From Cupriavidus numazuensis (GTDB lineage Bacteria; Pseudomonadota; Gammaproteobacteria; Burkholderiales; Burkholderiaceae), in NCBI RefSeq assembly GCF_905397435.1, contig NZ_CAJPVI010000055.1, positions 1 to 59,872 of the forward strand: a DNA stretch of 59,872 bases. Reading direction: 5' to 3'. The notes below the pieces were generated by a model. That model ran no database searches. It saw only the letters and a program-made list of their open reading frames with translations, and was not told the origin of the DNA. The translations under genes were made by a program, and so were the position numbers. The stretch's first letter is position 1, and each line of letters starts with the position of its first letter. Positions 1 to 9,057 of this stretch are shown in pieces.

Positions 1-119
1 AACGGCAGATCGCCTCGGTCAAGCACGTCAATAACCATGGTTGCCCCGAGTTGGCACAGATGCCCAACATACTATCGGTAGAGGTCTTGGGAGACAACCG
101 GATAAGCACGGAAACAACA

Positions 120-371
120 ATGCCTGATCTCGTTCGCCTGGGCGACGCCACCAATCACGGTGGCAAGGTGATCACCGCATCGCCGACGATGAAGTACGAC
201 GGCCGGGCGGTGGCTCGCAAGGGTGACCAGGTGTCATGCCCCAAACATCCCCGTGTCCAGCCCAATCTCATCGTTGAAGGCGATGAATCCACGCTGGACG
301 AGGGCGTACCCATCGCCCGCCATGGCTGTCGCGCAATGTGTGGCTGCCAGGTGATATCCAGTCTCCTTTGA
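120..371 (+). CDS. PAAR-domain protein (type VI secretion spike tip)
   Basis: An 83-residue protein almost entirely made of a PAAR repeat fold: LVRLGDATNHGG near the N-terminus, then VARKGDQVSCP, and VPIARHGCRAMCGC near the end. These Gly/Asp/His/Cys positions are typical of PAAR proteins, which cap the VgrG trimer of type VI secretion systems. I start at the ATG at 120 because the PAAR fold begins there and the length then fits the family. The frame stays open to the left edge of the window, with a TTG at 51, so a longer N-terminus is possible. No effector domain follows. The next gene starts 9 bases after the stop, so the three genes to 5011 look like one operon. Function is inferred from the domain and from the TssM-like neighbour. 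Confidence 0.85.
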   Translation: MPDLVRLGDATNHGGKVITASPTMKYDGRAVARKGDQVSCPKHPRVQPNLIVEGDESTLDEGVPIARHGCRAMCGCQVISSLL

Positions 372-380
372 GCGAGTTCG

Positions 381-1616
381 ATGCCCATTGAACTACCGGG
401 CCCTGTGCCTGAGGAAGAGCGGCCGTCACCGCCTGGCGTAACGGTGTGGCTTTCGCTTCTGGTGGTTGTCCTTGCTGTCGGCGTCGCATGGACCCTGTTC
501 ACCTGGCCCCGCAATGCGTCGACATGGAACCCGCAGTTCTGGACGCGGATGTTGGGGTATCCAGCCGTCGCATGGTGCATTGCGTTCGGCCTCCGTTTGC
601 ACCGCTATGAAGAGGCGCGCAACTATTGGGCGGCAAGGGAGCAATGCCGACAGGATGACCACGAGGAAGCGATTGCTTTTGCGAGGGAGCCATTGGCGGT
701 GCTGGGCTCCGCATATGCCTGTGCCATGGGCACAGATGGTGTGGCGGCACGCGTGCTGAAGAAAGAATCCGCCCTGCAGGCGCGTGCGCCGCGCACGCCT
801 GGACCGGTCGTTCGTCATACGCAGGTCGAATTGGCTGAAGTCGAACGCGACGCCGATCGACTTGAATCAGCTTTCCGAGTGCTGATTCACAGGCTCGCAC
901 CAACGTTGCGCAGTCTGCCGGCGAGGGTGTCATTCGATGTGCGACTGCACTTGCCCGATGGCGCCGACCCGTTGCATCTGCTTGCTGCATGGTTGAAGTG
1001 TTGGGCCGGTTGCGGGCTTCGCCCTGCAGAGGCCTCGCTCGTTCCAGCCGATGAGGGGGTGATGGCTCTCGATACCTGGCTGGATGTTCCCGGCGGTCCT
1101 GACCTGGAACGATTCACGCTGTTTGTGGCAGTCCAGTTGCACGACAAGCCACCGGAGAACAGTGCTGAGGCAGCCGTTGCATTGCTGTTGGGCTGGGCGC
1201 CTCTGGCACAGCGGCATGGCTTGAAGTCCATCGCAATGCTGCATCGGCCTGTCGCCTGCGAGACGGTGGACCTCGCCACCTCGATTTCGACTGCCGCGCT
1301 GTATGCGAGTGCTTTGCCCGAAGAACTGAATCACCTGTGGTACTCCGGGCTGACGAAGGCGGACAAGTCTGCCGTGCTGAAAGATGGATCGGAGGTGGGC
1401 CTTGCTGCGGCGCAAGCGGATGACTTGCCTGGCATGCATGACATCGACGCCGCGCTTGGTGCCGCAGGTGTTGCCGCCCCATGGTTGGCGGTGACGCTTG
1501 CGATAGAGAACGCGTGCCAGAGCAGTGAGCCGCAAGGCATTGCGTGTCGGGAAGGCGGGCTGCGGCTGGCTGTTGTACGGCCTGTGGCACGCCAGGATGA
1601 AACGGAAGTGACCTGA
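381..1616 (+). CDS. Uncharacterised membrane protein of a T6SS accessory cluster
   Basis: A 411-residue protein I do not recognise as a named family. After a proline-rich start it has two probable membrane segments, about residues 21-42 (VTVWLSLLVVVLAVGVAWTL) and 58-72, then a long soluble region with no obvious catalytic motif. It lies between a PAAR protein and a TssM-like protein. Its stop shares one base with the next start (TGATG at 1614-1618), so the products are probably made together. I infer a structural or accessory role in a type VI secretion assembly, perhaps with the TssM-like protein in the inner membrane. It could instead be an immunity or effector-loading factor for an effector encoded left of the window. 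Confidence 0.6.
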   Translation: MPIELPGPVPEEERPSPPGVTVWLSLLVVVLAVGVAWTLFTWPRNASTWNPQFWTRMLGYPAVAWCIAFGLRLHRYEEARNYWAAREQCRQDDHEEAIAFAREPLAVLGSAYACAMGTDGVAARVLKKESALQARAPRTPGPVVRHTQVELAEVERDADRLESAFRVLIHRLAPTLRSLPARVSFDVRLHLPDGADPLHLLAAWLKCWAGCGLRPAEASLVPADEGVMALDTWLDVPGGPDLERFTLFVAVQLHDKPPENSAEAAVALLLGWAPLAQRHGLKSIAMLHRPVACETVDLATSISTAALYASALPEELNHLWYSGLTKADKSAVLKDGSEVGLAAAQADDLPGMHDIDAALGAAGVAAPWLAVTLAIENACQSSEPQGIACREGGLRLAVVRPVARQDETEVT

Positions 1617-4600
1617 TGAAAATTCAAAGGCAGTGGGGATACACCATCGTGGTGGCCGCCATCGCAGTGGCGGCGGTGGCGTGGCTGTATATATACGGGA
1701 AGGCAGGCGAGCCAACGGAGCGCCTCCTATCCATTGCACTGATTGCCGCAATGGCGCTGTTGCTACGGGGTCCCGTCATGTCAGCGTGGAGCTTCCTGGC
1801 CCGTCGATCCGGCGAGCGCAAGAGGCATCTGCGTGATCCCGCTGCTCGAGATGGAACAGGCCATGCTGCCGACGGCAATTGGTCTGCGTGGCGATATTCG
1901 AACCTCAGGTTTGCACTGCGGGAATCGAGCCATCGCCGTTTGCCCCGTCTGTTGTTGACCGGCGACGCGGCGGCCATTGAACAATCCCTCCCCAATCTGG
2001 CTGCGCAAGGGTGGCTGGTAACTCCCGATGCGGTGCTGTTGTGGTGCGTGGTCGGCAAGGACGGGCAGCCGAATGCGGCCTGGCTCAAGGAAATCTACAG
2101 CCTGCGGCGCCGGCGCCCGATTGACGCGGTCGTGGTCGTGATGGACGGCAACGCGATGCTGCCCACGGAACGTCACGGTACCCACAGTACTGTGCTTTGC
2201 CTGGCTCGCATCACAGAAGTCCTGCGATGGTCAGCGCCGGTCTACCTGCTCGATGTCGCGCCAACGAAGCCGGTACCGGCAGCCGTGGTCCCGGTAGTGG
2301 CTTGTGACGTGCCTGCCTCTGGTGACGCAGCTGCCATTGAAGATGCCCTGCAAATCCTGCGTCACGATCTGGCGTACCGTTGCGTCAGGCCGTCGACCCG
2401 AGATGCGTCCGCGCGTTACCTCGGAGAACTCTCCCAGCATCTGGACAGCCGCAGCCTCACGCTGGCGGACTGGATCGCGCAACTGCTGCGTCGGCGGCAC
2501 CCGGTGTGCGGTGTCGTGTTTGGCCCTCGCGCGATGACGCCGGGCCTCGAAAACAGGGCTGACAACGATGCCGACCTGCCGCTCTGGCAATACCTCGGCG
2601 AGGCCGCGCGGCGTCGCCCGGGCCGCAGAACCGCTCGGCACCCGATGACGTGGGGGGCGGGGCTGGCACTGTGTGCCGCTGCGCTGTGGATAACCGGCAT
2701 GCTGATTTCCGGTGTGCGCAACGCTCAGGATGTGAGCATTGCACGCCGGGCGGCCCAGGACATCCAGACGGCCCCCAACGCCGCCGCGCGCCTGCGGTCG
2801 CTGGTGGTGCTGCAGCAGCAGATCGAGCGCTACGAATATCGCACGCAGCACCACGCGCCATGGCTGACCCGCTTCGGGCTGAACCGTGATGCTGAAGTCC
2901 TGGCGGCTTTGCGAAAGCCGTACGCGCCGGCAGCCCGGCAATTGCTGATCGAGCCTGCGCAGCAAAACCTGGAGGCCTCCCTTGTCGACCTCGGGCAACT
3001 GCAGACCACGATGCTCGATGACAAGTCCAGCCGCCGGGCCATGGGCGGGCGCGATGGCCTCAAGGCCTACCTGATGCTGGCCCATCCTGAGCGCTCGGAG
3101 CCCGGCTTCCTGGCTCCGCAACTGGTGCAGGCGTGGTCCACCGACGCTCGCATCACGCCGGGCGAAAAGCAGGACCTCGCCGAACGCCTTTTCCGGTTCT
3201 ATGCGCAACATCTGCGGGCGAACCCCGAGTGGAAAATCGACGCCCGCTCCGAACTCGTCGCTGGCGCGCGGCAGACGCTGCTGGCGGTGGTCGGTGCGCG
3301 CAACGCGCAGGATACGGTGTACCAGCACATCCTCGACGGCGTGGGGAGCAAGTACCCGGACCAGTCACTGGCGTCGCTGACCACAGGCACTGACACGCAT
3401 GGTCTGTTGCATGCCTCGGCCATTGTGCCAGGGGTGTTCACCCGTCAAGCTTACGAGGGTTACATTGCGAATGCGATAGAAGAGGCTGTGAAGCACCGCG
3501 ACGTCAGTACAGACTGGGTACTTGCAGGTGCTCAGGCCAGCAGCAACCAGCCGAGCCTGTCCGCAGACGAACTGCGCGCGGCGCTTACGGAGCAGTACTT
3601 TGGCGACTATGCCGAGCACTGGCAAGATTTCATGAATGCGCTGCAGTGGGAGCCATCGGCGACCCTGCCTGCGGCAATCGGCCAGCTCAAGCTGTTGGCC
3701 GATGCGCGCCAATCGCCCGTGATCGCGCTGATGAAGTCACTGGAGTACCAGGGTGGCGCGGGCGTGCAGAGGGCGTCCCTCTCGGACAAACTGGTGAACA
3801 AGGCGAAGGACATGCTGAGCAGCCAGGGCGATGCCCGGCAAGCCGCCAAGGCAGAGCCGGCCGGTCCCCTTGACGCAGCTTTCGGGCCAGTGCTGCGCCT
3901 GATGGGCCAGTCCGGCCAAGGCAATGCCAACAGTGACCTGAGCCTGCAGCGCTTCCTTGACCGGGCCACCGCACTACGGCTGCGCCTGCAGCAAGTCAAT
4001 GGCAGCCCCGACGCTGATGAACACGCGCGGCAGATGGCTCAGGCGCTATTCCAGGGCAAGGGCTCGGAACTGGCCGACACGCAGGCCTACGCGCAACTGA
4101 TGGCGGCGAGCCTCGGCACGGAATGGGCGAGCATGGGCGAAGCGCTATTCGTGCGGCCCATTGCCCAGGCCACGCAGACCATCGTGCAGCCGGCCCAGGC
4201 GAGCCTCAATGAGGGTTGGGAGCGCTCCATCGTCGTGGTCTGGAATCAGCTTTTCGCCGGACGCTATCCCTTCGCCGATACGGTCAACGATGCCTCGTTG
4301 CCCGAGTTTGCGCAGTTTGTGCGCCCCCAGGGCGGGCGGATCCAGATGTTCCTGTCAACCCAGCTTGCCGGCATGCTGGAGTTGCAGGGCGATCAATGGG
4401 TGCCGACGGCCGCCGCACGAGATGTCAGATTCGATCCGGAGTTCCTCAAGTTCATCAACGTCGTGCAGCGCATTGGCGCCCGGATGATGGCGACAGGCGA
4501 GCCGCAATTCCGTTTCGACATCAAGCCGGTTGCCACCCCCGGCCTGACCGACACCGTGTTGATCATCGACGGTCAGAGGCTGCACTACTACAACCAGCGG

Positions 4601-5011
4601 GAAACCTGGCAACGGATGACCTGGCCCGCCGGCAATTTGCAGGACCCCGGCACCCGCCTGCAGTGGCAATCCGAAACGGCCATGACCAACAAGGGCTATG
4701 AGTTTGGCGGGCGCTTCGGGCTGCTGCGGATGCTGGCGCATGCGCACATCGAGCAGGTCGACGGGGCCACCTACCAGATCGGGTGGCGCGCGGTGCCCGA
4801 CGCGGGTGCCATGGCAGACCGGCCAGAGGCGGCCAAAGCCCCTGAGATCCGCTTCCTGATCCGCAGCGAGGCGGGGCCGGGGGCGCTGGATATGCTGGCC
4901 TTGCTGGGCCTCAGGGTACCTCAGCGGGTCTTTATGACCGGCAAGGCGGCTACCGCGGCTGATGCCACAACGGCCACAGCCGGACATGGCACCTACAACG
5001 GAGCGCACTGA
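1616..5011 (+). CDS. TssM/ImcF-like type VI secretion protein with degenerate P-loop
   Basis: A 1131-residue protein with the TssM (IcmF/VasK) layout: two N-terminal membrane helices (about residues 9-27 and 37-58), a cytoplasmic region, a third helix near 346-366, then a long periplasmic region. The part after helix 3 (IERYEYRTQHHAPWLTRFGL, later YAPAARQLL) and the C-terminal stretch (FVRPQGGRIQMFL; DTVLIIDGQRLHYYNQ near 980) match the ImcF-related region. Canonical TssM carries GxxGSGKTT in the cytoplasmic domain. Here the aligned segment is LPRLLLTGDAAAIEQSL (109-125), with no GKT, so NTP binding by this site is unlikely. It is a TssM paralogue rather than a sure core component. No other tss genes are visible in the window. 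It starts inside the previous stop codon. Confidence 0.75.
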   Translation: MKIQRQWGYTIVVAAIAVAAVAWLYIYGKAGEPTERLLSIALIAAMALLLRGPVMSAWSFLARRSGERKRHLRDPAARDGTGHAADGNWSAWRYSNLRFALRESSHRRLPRLLLTGDAAAIEQSLPNLAAQGWLVTPDAVLLWCVVGKDGQPNAAWLKEIYSLRRRRPIDAVVVVMDGNAMLPTERHGTHSTVLCLARITEVLRWSAPVYLLDVAPTKPVPAAVVPVVACDVPASGDAAAIEDALQILRHDLAYRCVRPSTRDASARYLGELSQHLDSRSLTLADWIAQLLRRRHPVCGVVFGPRAMTPGLENRADNDADLPLWQYLGEAARRRPGRRTARHPMTWGAGLALCAAALWITGMLISGVRNAQDVSIARRAAQDIQTAPNAAARLRSLVVLQQQIERYEYRTQHHAPWLTRFGLNRDAEVLAALRKPYAPAARQLLIEPAQQNLEASLVDLGQLQTTMLDDKSSRRAMGGRDGLKAYLMLAHPERSEPGFLAPQLVQAWSTDARITPGEKQDLAERLFRFYAQHLRANPEWKIDARSELVAGARQTLLAVVGARNAQDTVYQHILDGVGSKYPDQSLASLTTGTDTHGLLHASAIVPGVFTRQAYEGYIANAIEEAVKHRDVSTDWVLAGAQASSNQPSLSADELRAALTEQYFGDYAEHWQDFMNALQWEPSATLPAAIGQLKLLADARQSPVIALMKSLEYQGGAGVQRASLSDKLVNKAKDMLSSQGDARQAAKAEPAGPLDAAFGPVLRLMGQSGQGNANSDLSLQRFLDRATALRLRLQQVNGSPDADEHARQMAQALFQGKGSELADTQAYAQLMAASLGTEWASMGEALFVRPIAQATQTIVQPAQASLNEGWERSIVVVWNQLFAGRYPFADTVNDASLPEFAQFVRPQGGRIQMFLSTQLAGMLELQGDQWVPTAAARDVRFDPEFLKFINVVQRIGARMMATGEPQFRFDIKPVATPGLTDTVLIIDGQRLHYYNQRETWQRMTWPAGNLQDPGTRLQWQSETAMTNKGYEFGGRFGLLRMLAHAHIEQVDGATYQIGWRAVPDAGAMADRPEAAKAPEIRFLIRSEAGPGALDMLALLGLRVPQRVFMTGKAATAADATTATAGHGTYNGAH

Positions 5012-5058
5012 AGATACTGATCAGGCAAGTCAGTGCGTGGCAGGCGTGGCTCAACCGT

Positions 5059-6021
5059 TCAGCTCAACCATCCCTTCCGCTTGAAATACACCAACGGAAT
5101 CGCCGCCGACACGGCCATCAACGCGATCGCCCACGGATATCCCGCGGCCCAGTCCAGCTCAGGCATGAGCTTGAAGTTCATGCCGTAGATACTCGCGATC
5201 AGCGTAGGCGGCATCAATGCCACCGACACCACCGAGAACAGCTTGATGATCTTGTTCTGGTTGATGTTGATGAAACCGACGGTCGCATCCATCAGGAAGT
5301 TGATCTTGTCGAACAGGAACGCGGTGTGGTTCTCGATCGAGTCGATGTCGCGCAAAATCTGGCGCGCCTCGTCCTGCTGCTCGGCCGACAGCAGCTGGCT
5401 GCGCATCAGGAACGACACCGCGCGGCGCGTGTCCATGACGTTGCGGCGGATGCGGCCGTTCAAGTCCTCCTCGCGCGCGATGGTCTCCAGCACGTCGGCG
5501 GCGGCGGCATCGGTGACGTTCTCGGCCAGCACGCGGCGGCTTGCTTCTTCCAGGCGTTCGTAGACTTCCTCGATGGAGTCGGCCGAGTATTCCGCGTCGG
5601 TCGCGTACAGGTCCATCAGTACGTCCTTGGCGTTGCGCACCGAGCCCGGGCGCATGCGCGCGCGCAGCCGCACCAGGCGGAACACCGGCAGGTCTTCGTC
5701 GTGGATGGAAAACAGCACGTCGCGCGTGAGCACGAAGGCCACGCGCACGTTGCGCGAAGCCTCTTCCTCATCGAGCAGGAAGTCGGTGCGGATGTGGATG
5801 TTCTCGTCCTCGCCTTCGAAATAACGCGCGGACGCTTCCAGGTCGCCGAGGTCTTCGAGTTCCGGCAGGGCGACGCCGTACGCTTCCTTGATCCAGGCGA
5901 GTTCCTCGTCGTCGGGGCTGACGACGTCGATCCAGATCGGCTTGTGCTGCAGCAGCTCGTTGCGCTCGTCGACCTGCTCCTGGGCGAGCCGGCCTTTCTG
6001 CAGGACGAACAGGTTGATCAT
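5059..6021 (-). CDS. corA: Magnesium/cobalt transporter CorA
   Basis: A 320-residue CorA-family divalent cation channel of the inner membrane. It has the usual acidic and helical cytoplasmic N-terminal funnel, a long stalk helix, and two C-terminal membrane helices. The signature YGMNF sits at the end of the first helix near residue 280, followed by the acidic MPELD loop and the second helix, ending in the basic KRKGW tail. Length matches the family. The ATG at 6021 is preceded by AAGGA on the minus strand. The gene stands alone, convergent with the TssM-like gene and 473 bases from the next gene. Confidence 0.95.
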   Translation of the reverse strand: MINLFVLQKGRLAQEQVDERNELLQHKPIWIDVVSPDDEELAWIKEAYGVALPELEDLGDLEASARYFEGEDENIHIRTDFLLDEEEASRNVRVAFVLTRDVLFSIHDEDLPVFRLVRLRARMRPGSVRNAKDVLMDLYATDAEYSADSIEEVYERLEEASRRVLAENVTDAAAADVLETIAREEDLNGRIRRNVMDTRRAVSFLMRSQLLSAEQQDEARQILRDIDSIENHTAFLFDKINFLMDATVGFININQNKIIKLFSVVSVALMPPTLIASIYGMNFKLMPELDWAAGYPWAIALMAVSAAIPLVYFKRKGWLS

Positions 6022-6494
6022 CCCCGGGATTCCTTATTGCTATGCTGATTGCGACGAAAAACAAAGACAAGCGCGAAGACCAGCGCAGGCAGGCTCGCCG
6101 CATCCCAGGGTGGTCCGGACCGATTCAGTGCGGAATCACGGGCAAGCGTGATCGCGCTGCGGGCGGCGGCGGGGCCGACGGGCGCAAGGCGATGGCGTTT
6201 GCCTGGGGTGGCTGGCAAGCCGGGAGAGGGAAGATCCGCAATGGCACGGCACGCGCTTCGGCGGCCGTCGGCGATACGGAAAAACACTCGCCCGCATGGA
6301 TTCTGCGGGCGATGCGACGAGGCGAGAGCGCTTGGCGGCTCCGGCGGTTCGTCTACGCAGCCCGCAGTGACATGGCATCCGACGACGCTGCGCTAACTAC
6401 GTTATCGCGGCAACTCGAACACCCGATGCTACTGCCCACGTAGTTTCTCCGGGATTGTGATGGGCGCGAGTGTAGCCCAACGCAGGGGGGCTTG
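6022..6494. other. Intergenic region without a convincing gene (473 bp)
   Basis: This stretch lies upstream of corA and downstream of the EamA transporter. Open frames exist on both strands (for example 6042-6443 plus), but the products are Arg/Gly/Ala-rich, lack recognisable domains and look like GC-rich noncoding translation. I see no tRNA, no strong hairpin and no repeat. It presumably contains the corA promoter. Confidence 0.5.
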
Positions 6495-7409
6495 TTAAGT
6501 GAAATCTCCACGCGCCATGCCGGCCCGCAGTCGCCGCCGCAACAGTGGCACCAGCATTACCGAGGACAGCGCCGCGAACATCAGCGCAATCGCCGCGTAG
6601 TCCTGCCAGTGCGGCTGCTCGCCGAGCATCCACATGCCCGAGAACACGCCGACCACGGGGATGAACATGACCGACAGGCTCGACACCACCGGCGGCAGGT
6701 TGCGCGCGAGCGCGAACCAGACCAGGTGGCAGTAGGCGAACACCACGACGGCGTTGTAGACGATCGCGCCCCATTCGGCGGCGTTCGGCATGCGCCAGCC
6801 AGTCTCGAGCAGCAGCGTGCCGGCGGCCAGGAAGGGCAGGGTGACCGCCAGCATCCAGAACGTGAGCGTGCCGATCGGGATGTCGATCTGGGTGCGCTTC
6901 ATGAGCTGGGTGCCAAAGCCCCATCCGGCGGCCGCCGCGAGCATCAGCAACGTGCCGGCCGGGCTGCCGGTCAGCGCGCGGATCTCGCCCGACAGCAGCA
7001 GGACGGTGCCGGTCAGCGCGCAGCTGATGCCGATCCAGGCCGATACGCCGATACGGTCGCGATACAGCACCAGGCCCCACACCACAGCCCAGATCGGCAT
7101 GGTGTAGCCGAGGATCGCGGCGCGTCCCGAGGACAGCATCTTGACCGCGCAGATCGCCAGCAGGTGCCAGAACACCATGTTCGGGATGGCGAGCTTGACC
7201 ACCGTGGCCCATTGCGCGCGCGGCACGCGCAGCGATTCGCCGCGCACGGTCAGCGCAATCCCCAGTGCGGCGACGCCGCCGGCCATGCACAGCAGCCGGA
7301 AACCCATGGCCGGGAAGTGCGCCACGCCGATTTTCATGATGGGCCAGTTGATGCCCCATGCGATGGTCAGGATGACCAGCAGGACGAGGCCGCGACGATC
7401 GAGAGACAT
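6495..7409 (-). CDS. DMT superfamily (EamA) transporter
   Basis: A 304-residue inner-membrane protein with about ten hydrophobic helices in two similar halves, as in EamA/RhaT-type drug/metabolite transporters. The first repeat begins LVLLVILTIAWGINWPIMKIG, a typical EamA opening. The second repeat ends with the VMFIPVVGVFSGMWMLGE segment characteristic of the family. Substrate cannot be predicted; members export amino acids, nucleosides or metabolites. It is monocistronic and divergent from pyrF. No clear ribosome site precedes the ATG at 7409. Confidence 0.88.
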   Translation of the reverse strand: MSLDRRGLVLLVILTIAWGINWPIMKIGVAHFPAMGFRLLCMAGGVAALGIALTVRGESLRVPRAQWATVVKLAIPNMVFWHLLAICAVKMLSSGRAAILGYTMPIWAVVWGLVLYRDRIGVSAWIGISCALTGTVLLLSGEIRALTGSPAGTLLMLAAAAGWGFGTQLMKRTQIDIPIGTLTFWMLAVTLPFLAAGTLLLETGWRMPNAAEWGAIVYNAVVVFAYCHLVWFALARNLPPVVSSLSVMFIPVVGVFSGMWMLGEQPHWQDYAAIALMFAALSSVMLVPLLRRRLRAGMARGDFT

Positions 7410-7602
7410 GTCGTGGATGGCGGCTGTGAACTACGCCGCTCTTTGTTTTGACTTTGAGCGCAAAACGATAGCACGCAGCGGGTAAAATTGCCGGAAACGA
7501 CATATGCTGCGATATGAGGGGGCCTATCCGTCCCAGCCCGCAGCAACCGGGTCGCCCGCCATACGCCGGCGGCGCCGGAGCAACCAGGATATCGAGTCAC
7601 CC

Positions 7603-8421
7603 ATGACCTTCATCGAGCAGCTGTCTGCCGCCTGGCAGCGCAACGATTCCCTACTCTGCGTCGGACTCGACCCGGATCCGCAGAAGCTGCCGCTGTCCCT
7701 GACCGGGGCGGGCGGCGCGATCTTTTCGTTCTGCCGCGAGATCGTCGACGCCACCGCCGACCTGGTCTGCGCGTTCAAGCCGCAGATCGCCTACTTCCAT
7801 TCGCAGCGCGCCGAGGACCAGCTCGAACAGCTGATCCACTATATCCATGACGCCCACCCGGGTATTCCGGTGATCCTGGACGCGAAGCGCGGCGACATCG
7901 GCTCGACCGCCGAGCACTACGCGACCGAGGCATTCGAGCGCTACAAGGCCGACGCGGTGACCGTGAGCCCCTATATGGGCTTCGATTCGATGCAGCCGTA
8001 CCTGGCCTACCCGGACCGCGGCGTGATCGTGCTGTGCCGCACGTCCAACCCGGGCGGATCGGATGTGCAGTTCCTGCAGGTGGATGGCAAGCCGCTTTAC
8101 CAGCTCGTGGCCGAGGCTGCGAAGGAACGCTGGAACACCACAGGGCAGATGGGTTTGGTAGTCGGCGCCACGTTCCCGAACGAGATTGCCCGGGTGCGCC
8201 AGATCGTCGGCGACATGCCGCTGCTGATTCCGGGCATCGGCGCCCAGGGCGGCGATATCGAGGCAACGGTGAAGGCTGGCCGCACCGCTGACGGCACCGG
8301 CATGATGATCAACTCGTCGCGCGCGATCCTCTATGCCAGCGGCGAGAAGGATTTCGCCACCGCGGCGCGCCATGTGGCGATGCAGACGCGGGATACCATC
8401 AACCGTTACCGGCACGGCTAA
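7603..8421 (+). CDS. pyrF: Orotidine 5'-phosphate decarboxylase
   Basis: A 272-residue cytosolic enzyme converting OMP to UMP, the last step of de novo pyrimidine synthesis. It shows LCVGLDPDPQKLP near the N-terminus, the catalytic DAKRGDIGSTAEHYA motif near residues 88-102, and the phosphate-binding LIPGIGAQGGD and MINSSRAILYAS. This is the longer type 2 form common in actinobacteria and beta-proteobacteria. The frame is open from 7504, but the ATG at 7603 gives the family start (MTFIEQLSAAW). A TAAAAT box at 7483-7488 is a likely -10. A hairpin terminator follows. Confidence 0.95.
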   Translation: MTFIEQLSAAWQRNDSLLCVGLDPDPQKLPLSLTGAGGAIFSFCREIVDATADLVCAFKPQIAYFHSQRAEDQLEQLIHYIHDAHPGIPVILDAKRGDIGSTAEHYATEAFERYKADAVTVSPYMGFDSMQPYLAYPDRGVIVLCRTSNPGGSDVQFLQVDGKPLYQLVAEAAKERWNTTGQMGLVVGATFPNEIARVRQIVGDMPLLIPGIGAQGGDIEATVKAGRTADGTGMMINSSRAILYASGEKDFATAARHVAMQTRDTINRYRHG

Positions 8422-8459
8422 GCGGTACCGGCGCTGCAAATAGCGCCCGCATAGCAAGA

Positions 8460-8486
8460 GGCCGCGCCCGACCGGGTGCGGCCTTC
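8460..8486 (+). terminator. Hairpin terminator after pyrF
   Basis: Arms GGCCGCGCCC (8460-8469) and GGGTGCGGCC (8474-8483) pair with one G-U wobble around GACC, followed by a short T-containing tail. It lies between pyrF and the convergent pncC stop and may serve both. Confidence 0.6.
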
Positions 8487-8492
8487 GTCGTT

Positions 8493-8990
8493 TCAGGCCT
8501 CGTTGCGTACCAGTTCCAGCAGCCCGCGCATCGCATGCTCGGCCGCCTGGCGGCGGATCTGTGCGCGGTCGCCCTTGAAACGCTGGGTCTCGGTGCGCGT
8601 GGTGATGCGGTTGCTCCAGCCGAAGCAGACCATGCCGACCGGCTTCTCGGGCGTGCCGCCGTTGGGGCCGGCCACACCCGTGATGGACAGCGATACCTGA
8701 GCGCGGCTGTTGAGCAGCGCGCCCTCTGCCATGGCACGGGCCACTTCCTCGCTGACCGCGCCGTAGTCGCGAATCATCTTGGCGGGCACGCCGAGCATCG
8801 TGCTCTTGGCCTCGTTCGAGTACGTGACAAAGCCGCGCTCGAACCATCCGGATGAGCCTGATACATCGGTGATGGCCGCAGCGACGAGCCCGCCCGTGCA
8901 GGACTCGGCCGTGGCCAGCATCAGCGATGTTTCGGCGAGGGCTACGCCGGCCTGGATGGCCAGTTGGTCGAGCAAGCGGCTGATGGACAT
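8493..8990 (-). CDS. pncC: CinA-family nicotinamide-nucleotide amidohydrolase
   Basis: A 165-residue stand-alone CinA C-terminal domain, which deamidates NMN to nicotinic acid mononucleotide in pyridine nucleotide recycling. Visible family motifs are ATAESCTGGLVAAAITDVSGSS near residues 25-46, GFVTYSNEAK, GAVSEEVARAMAEGA and SLSITGVAGPNGGTPEKPVG. The length matches E. coli PncC (YgaD). It lies downstream of pgpA and thiL on the same strand with a 67-base gap and probably shares their transcript. The competence-related CinA name is historical; the amidase role is the better supported one. Confidence 0.9.
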   Translation of the reverse strand: MSISRLLDQLAIQAGVALAETSLMLATAESCTGGLVAAAITDVSGSSGWFERGFVTYSNEAKSTMLGVPAKMIRDYGAVSEEVARAMAEGALLNSRAQVSLSITGVAGPNGGTPEKPVGMVCFGWSNRITTRTETQRFKGDRAQIRRQAAEHAMRGLLELVRNEA

Positions 8991-9057
8991 GGGTGAAAAG
9001 TGCGTGGCGTTTAAGGAAATTCGGCGGGTGAACGTCGCGGTAAGCGTGGCGAAAGCG

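Noticed and set aside
6042..6443. 133-residue open frame in the corA upstream gap
   Set aside because: Arg/Gly/Ala-rich without domain or good start context; likely noncoding.
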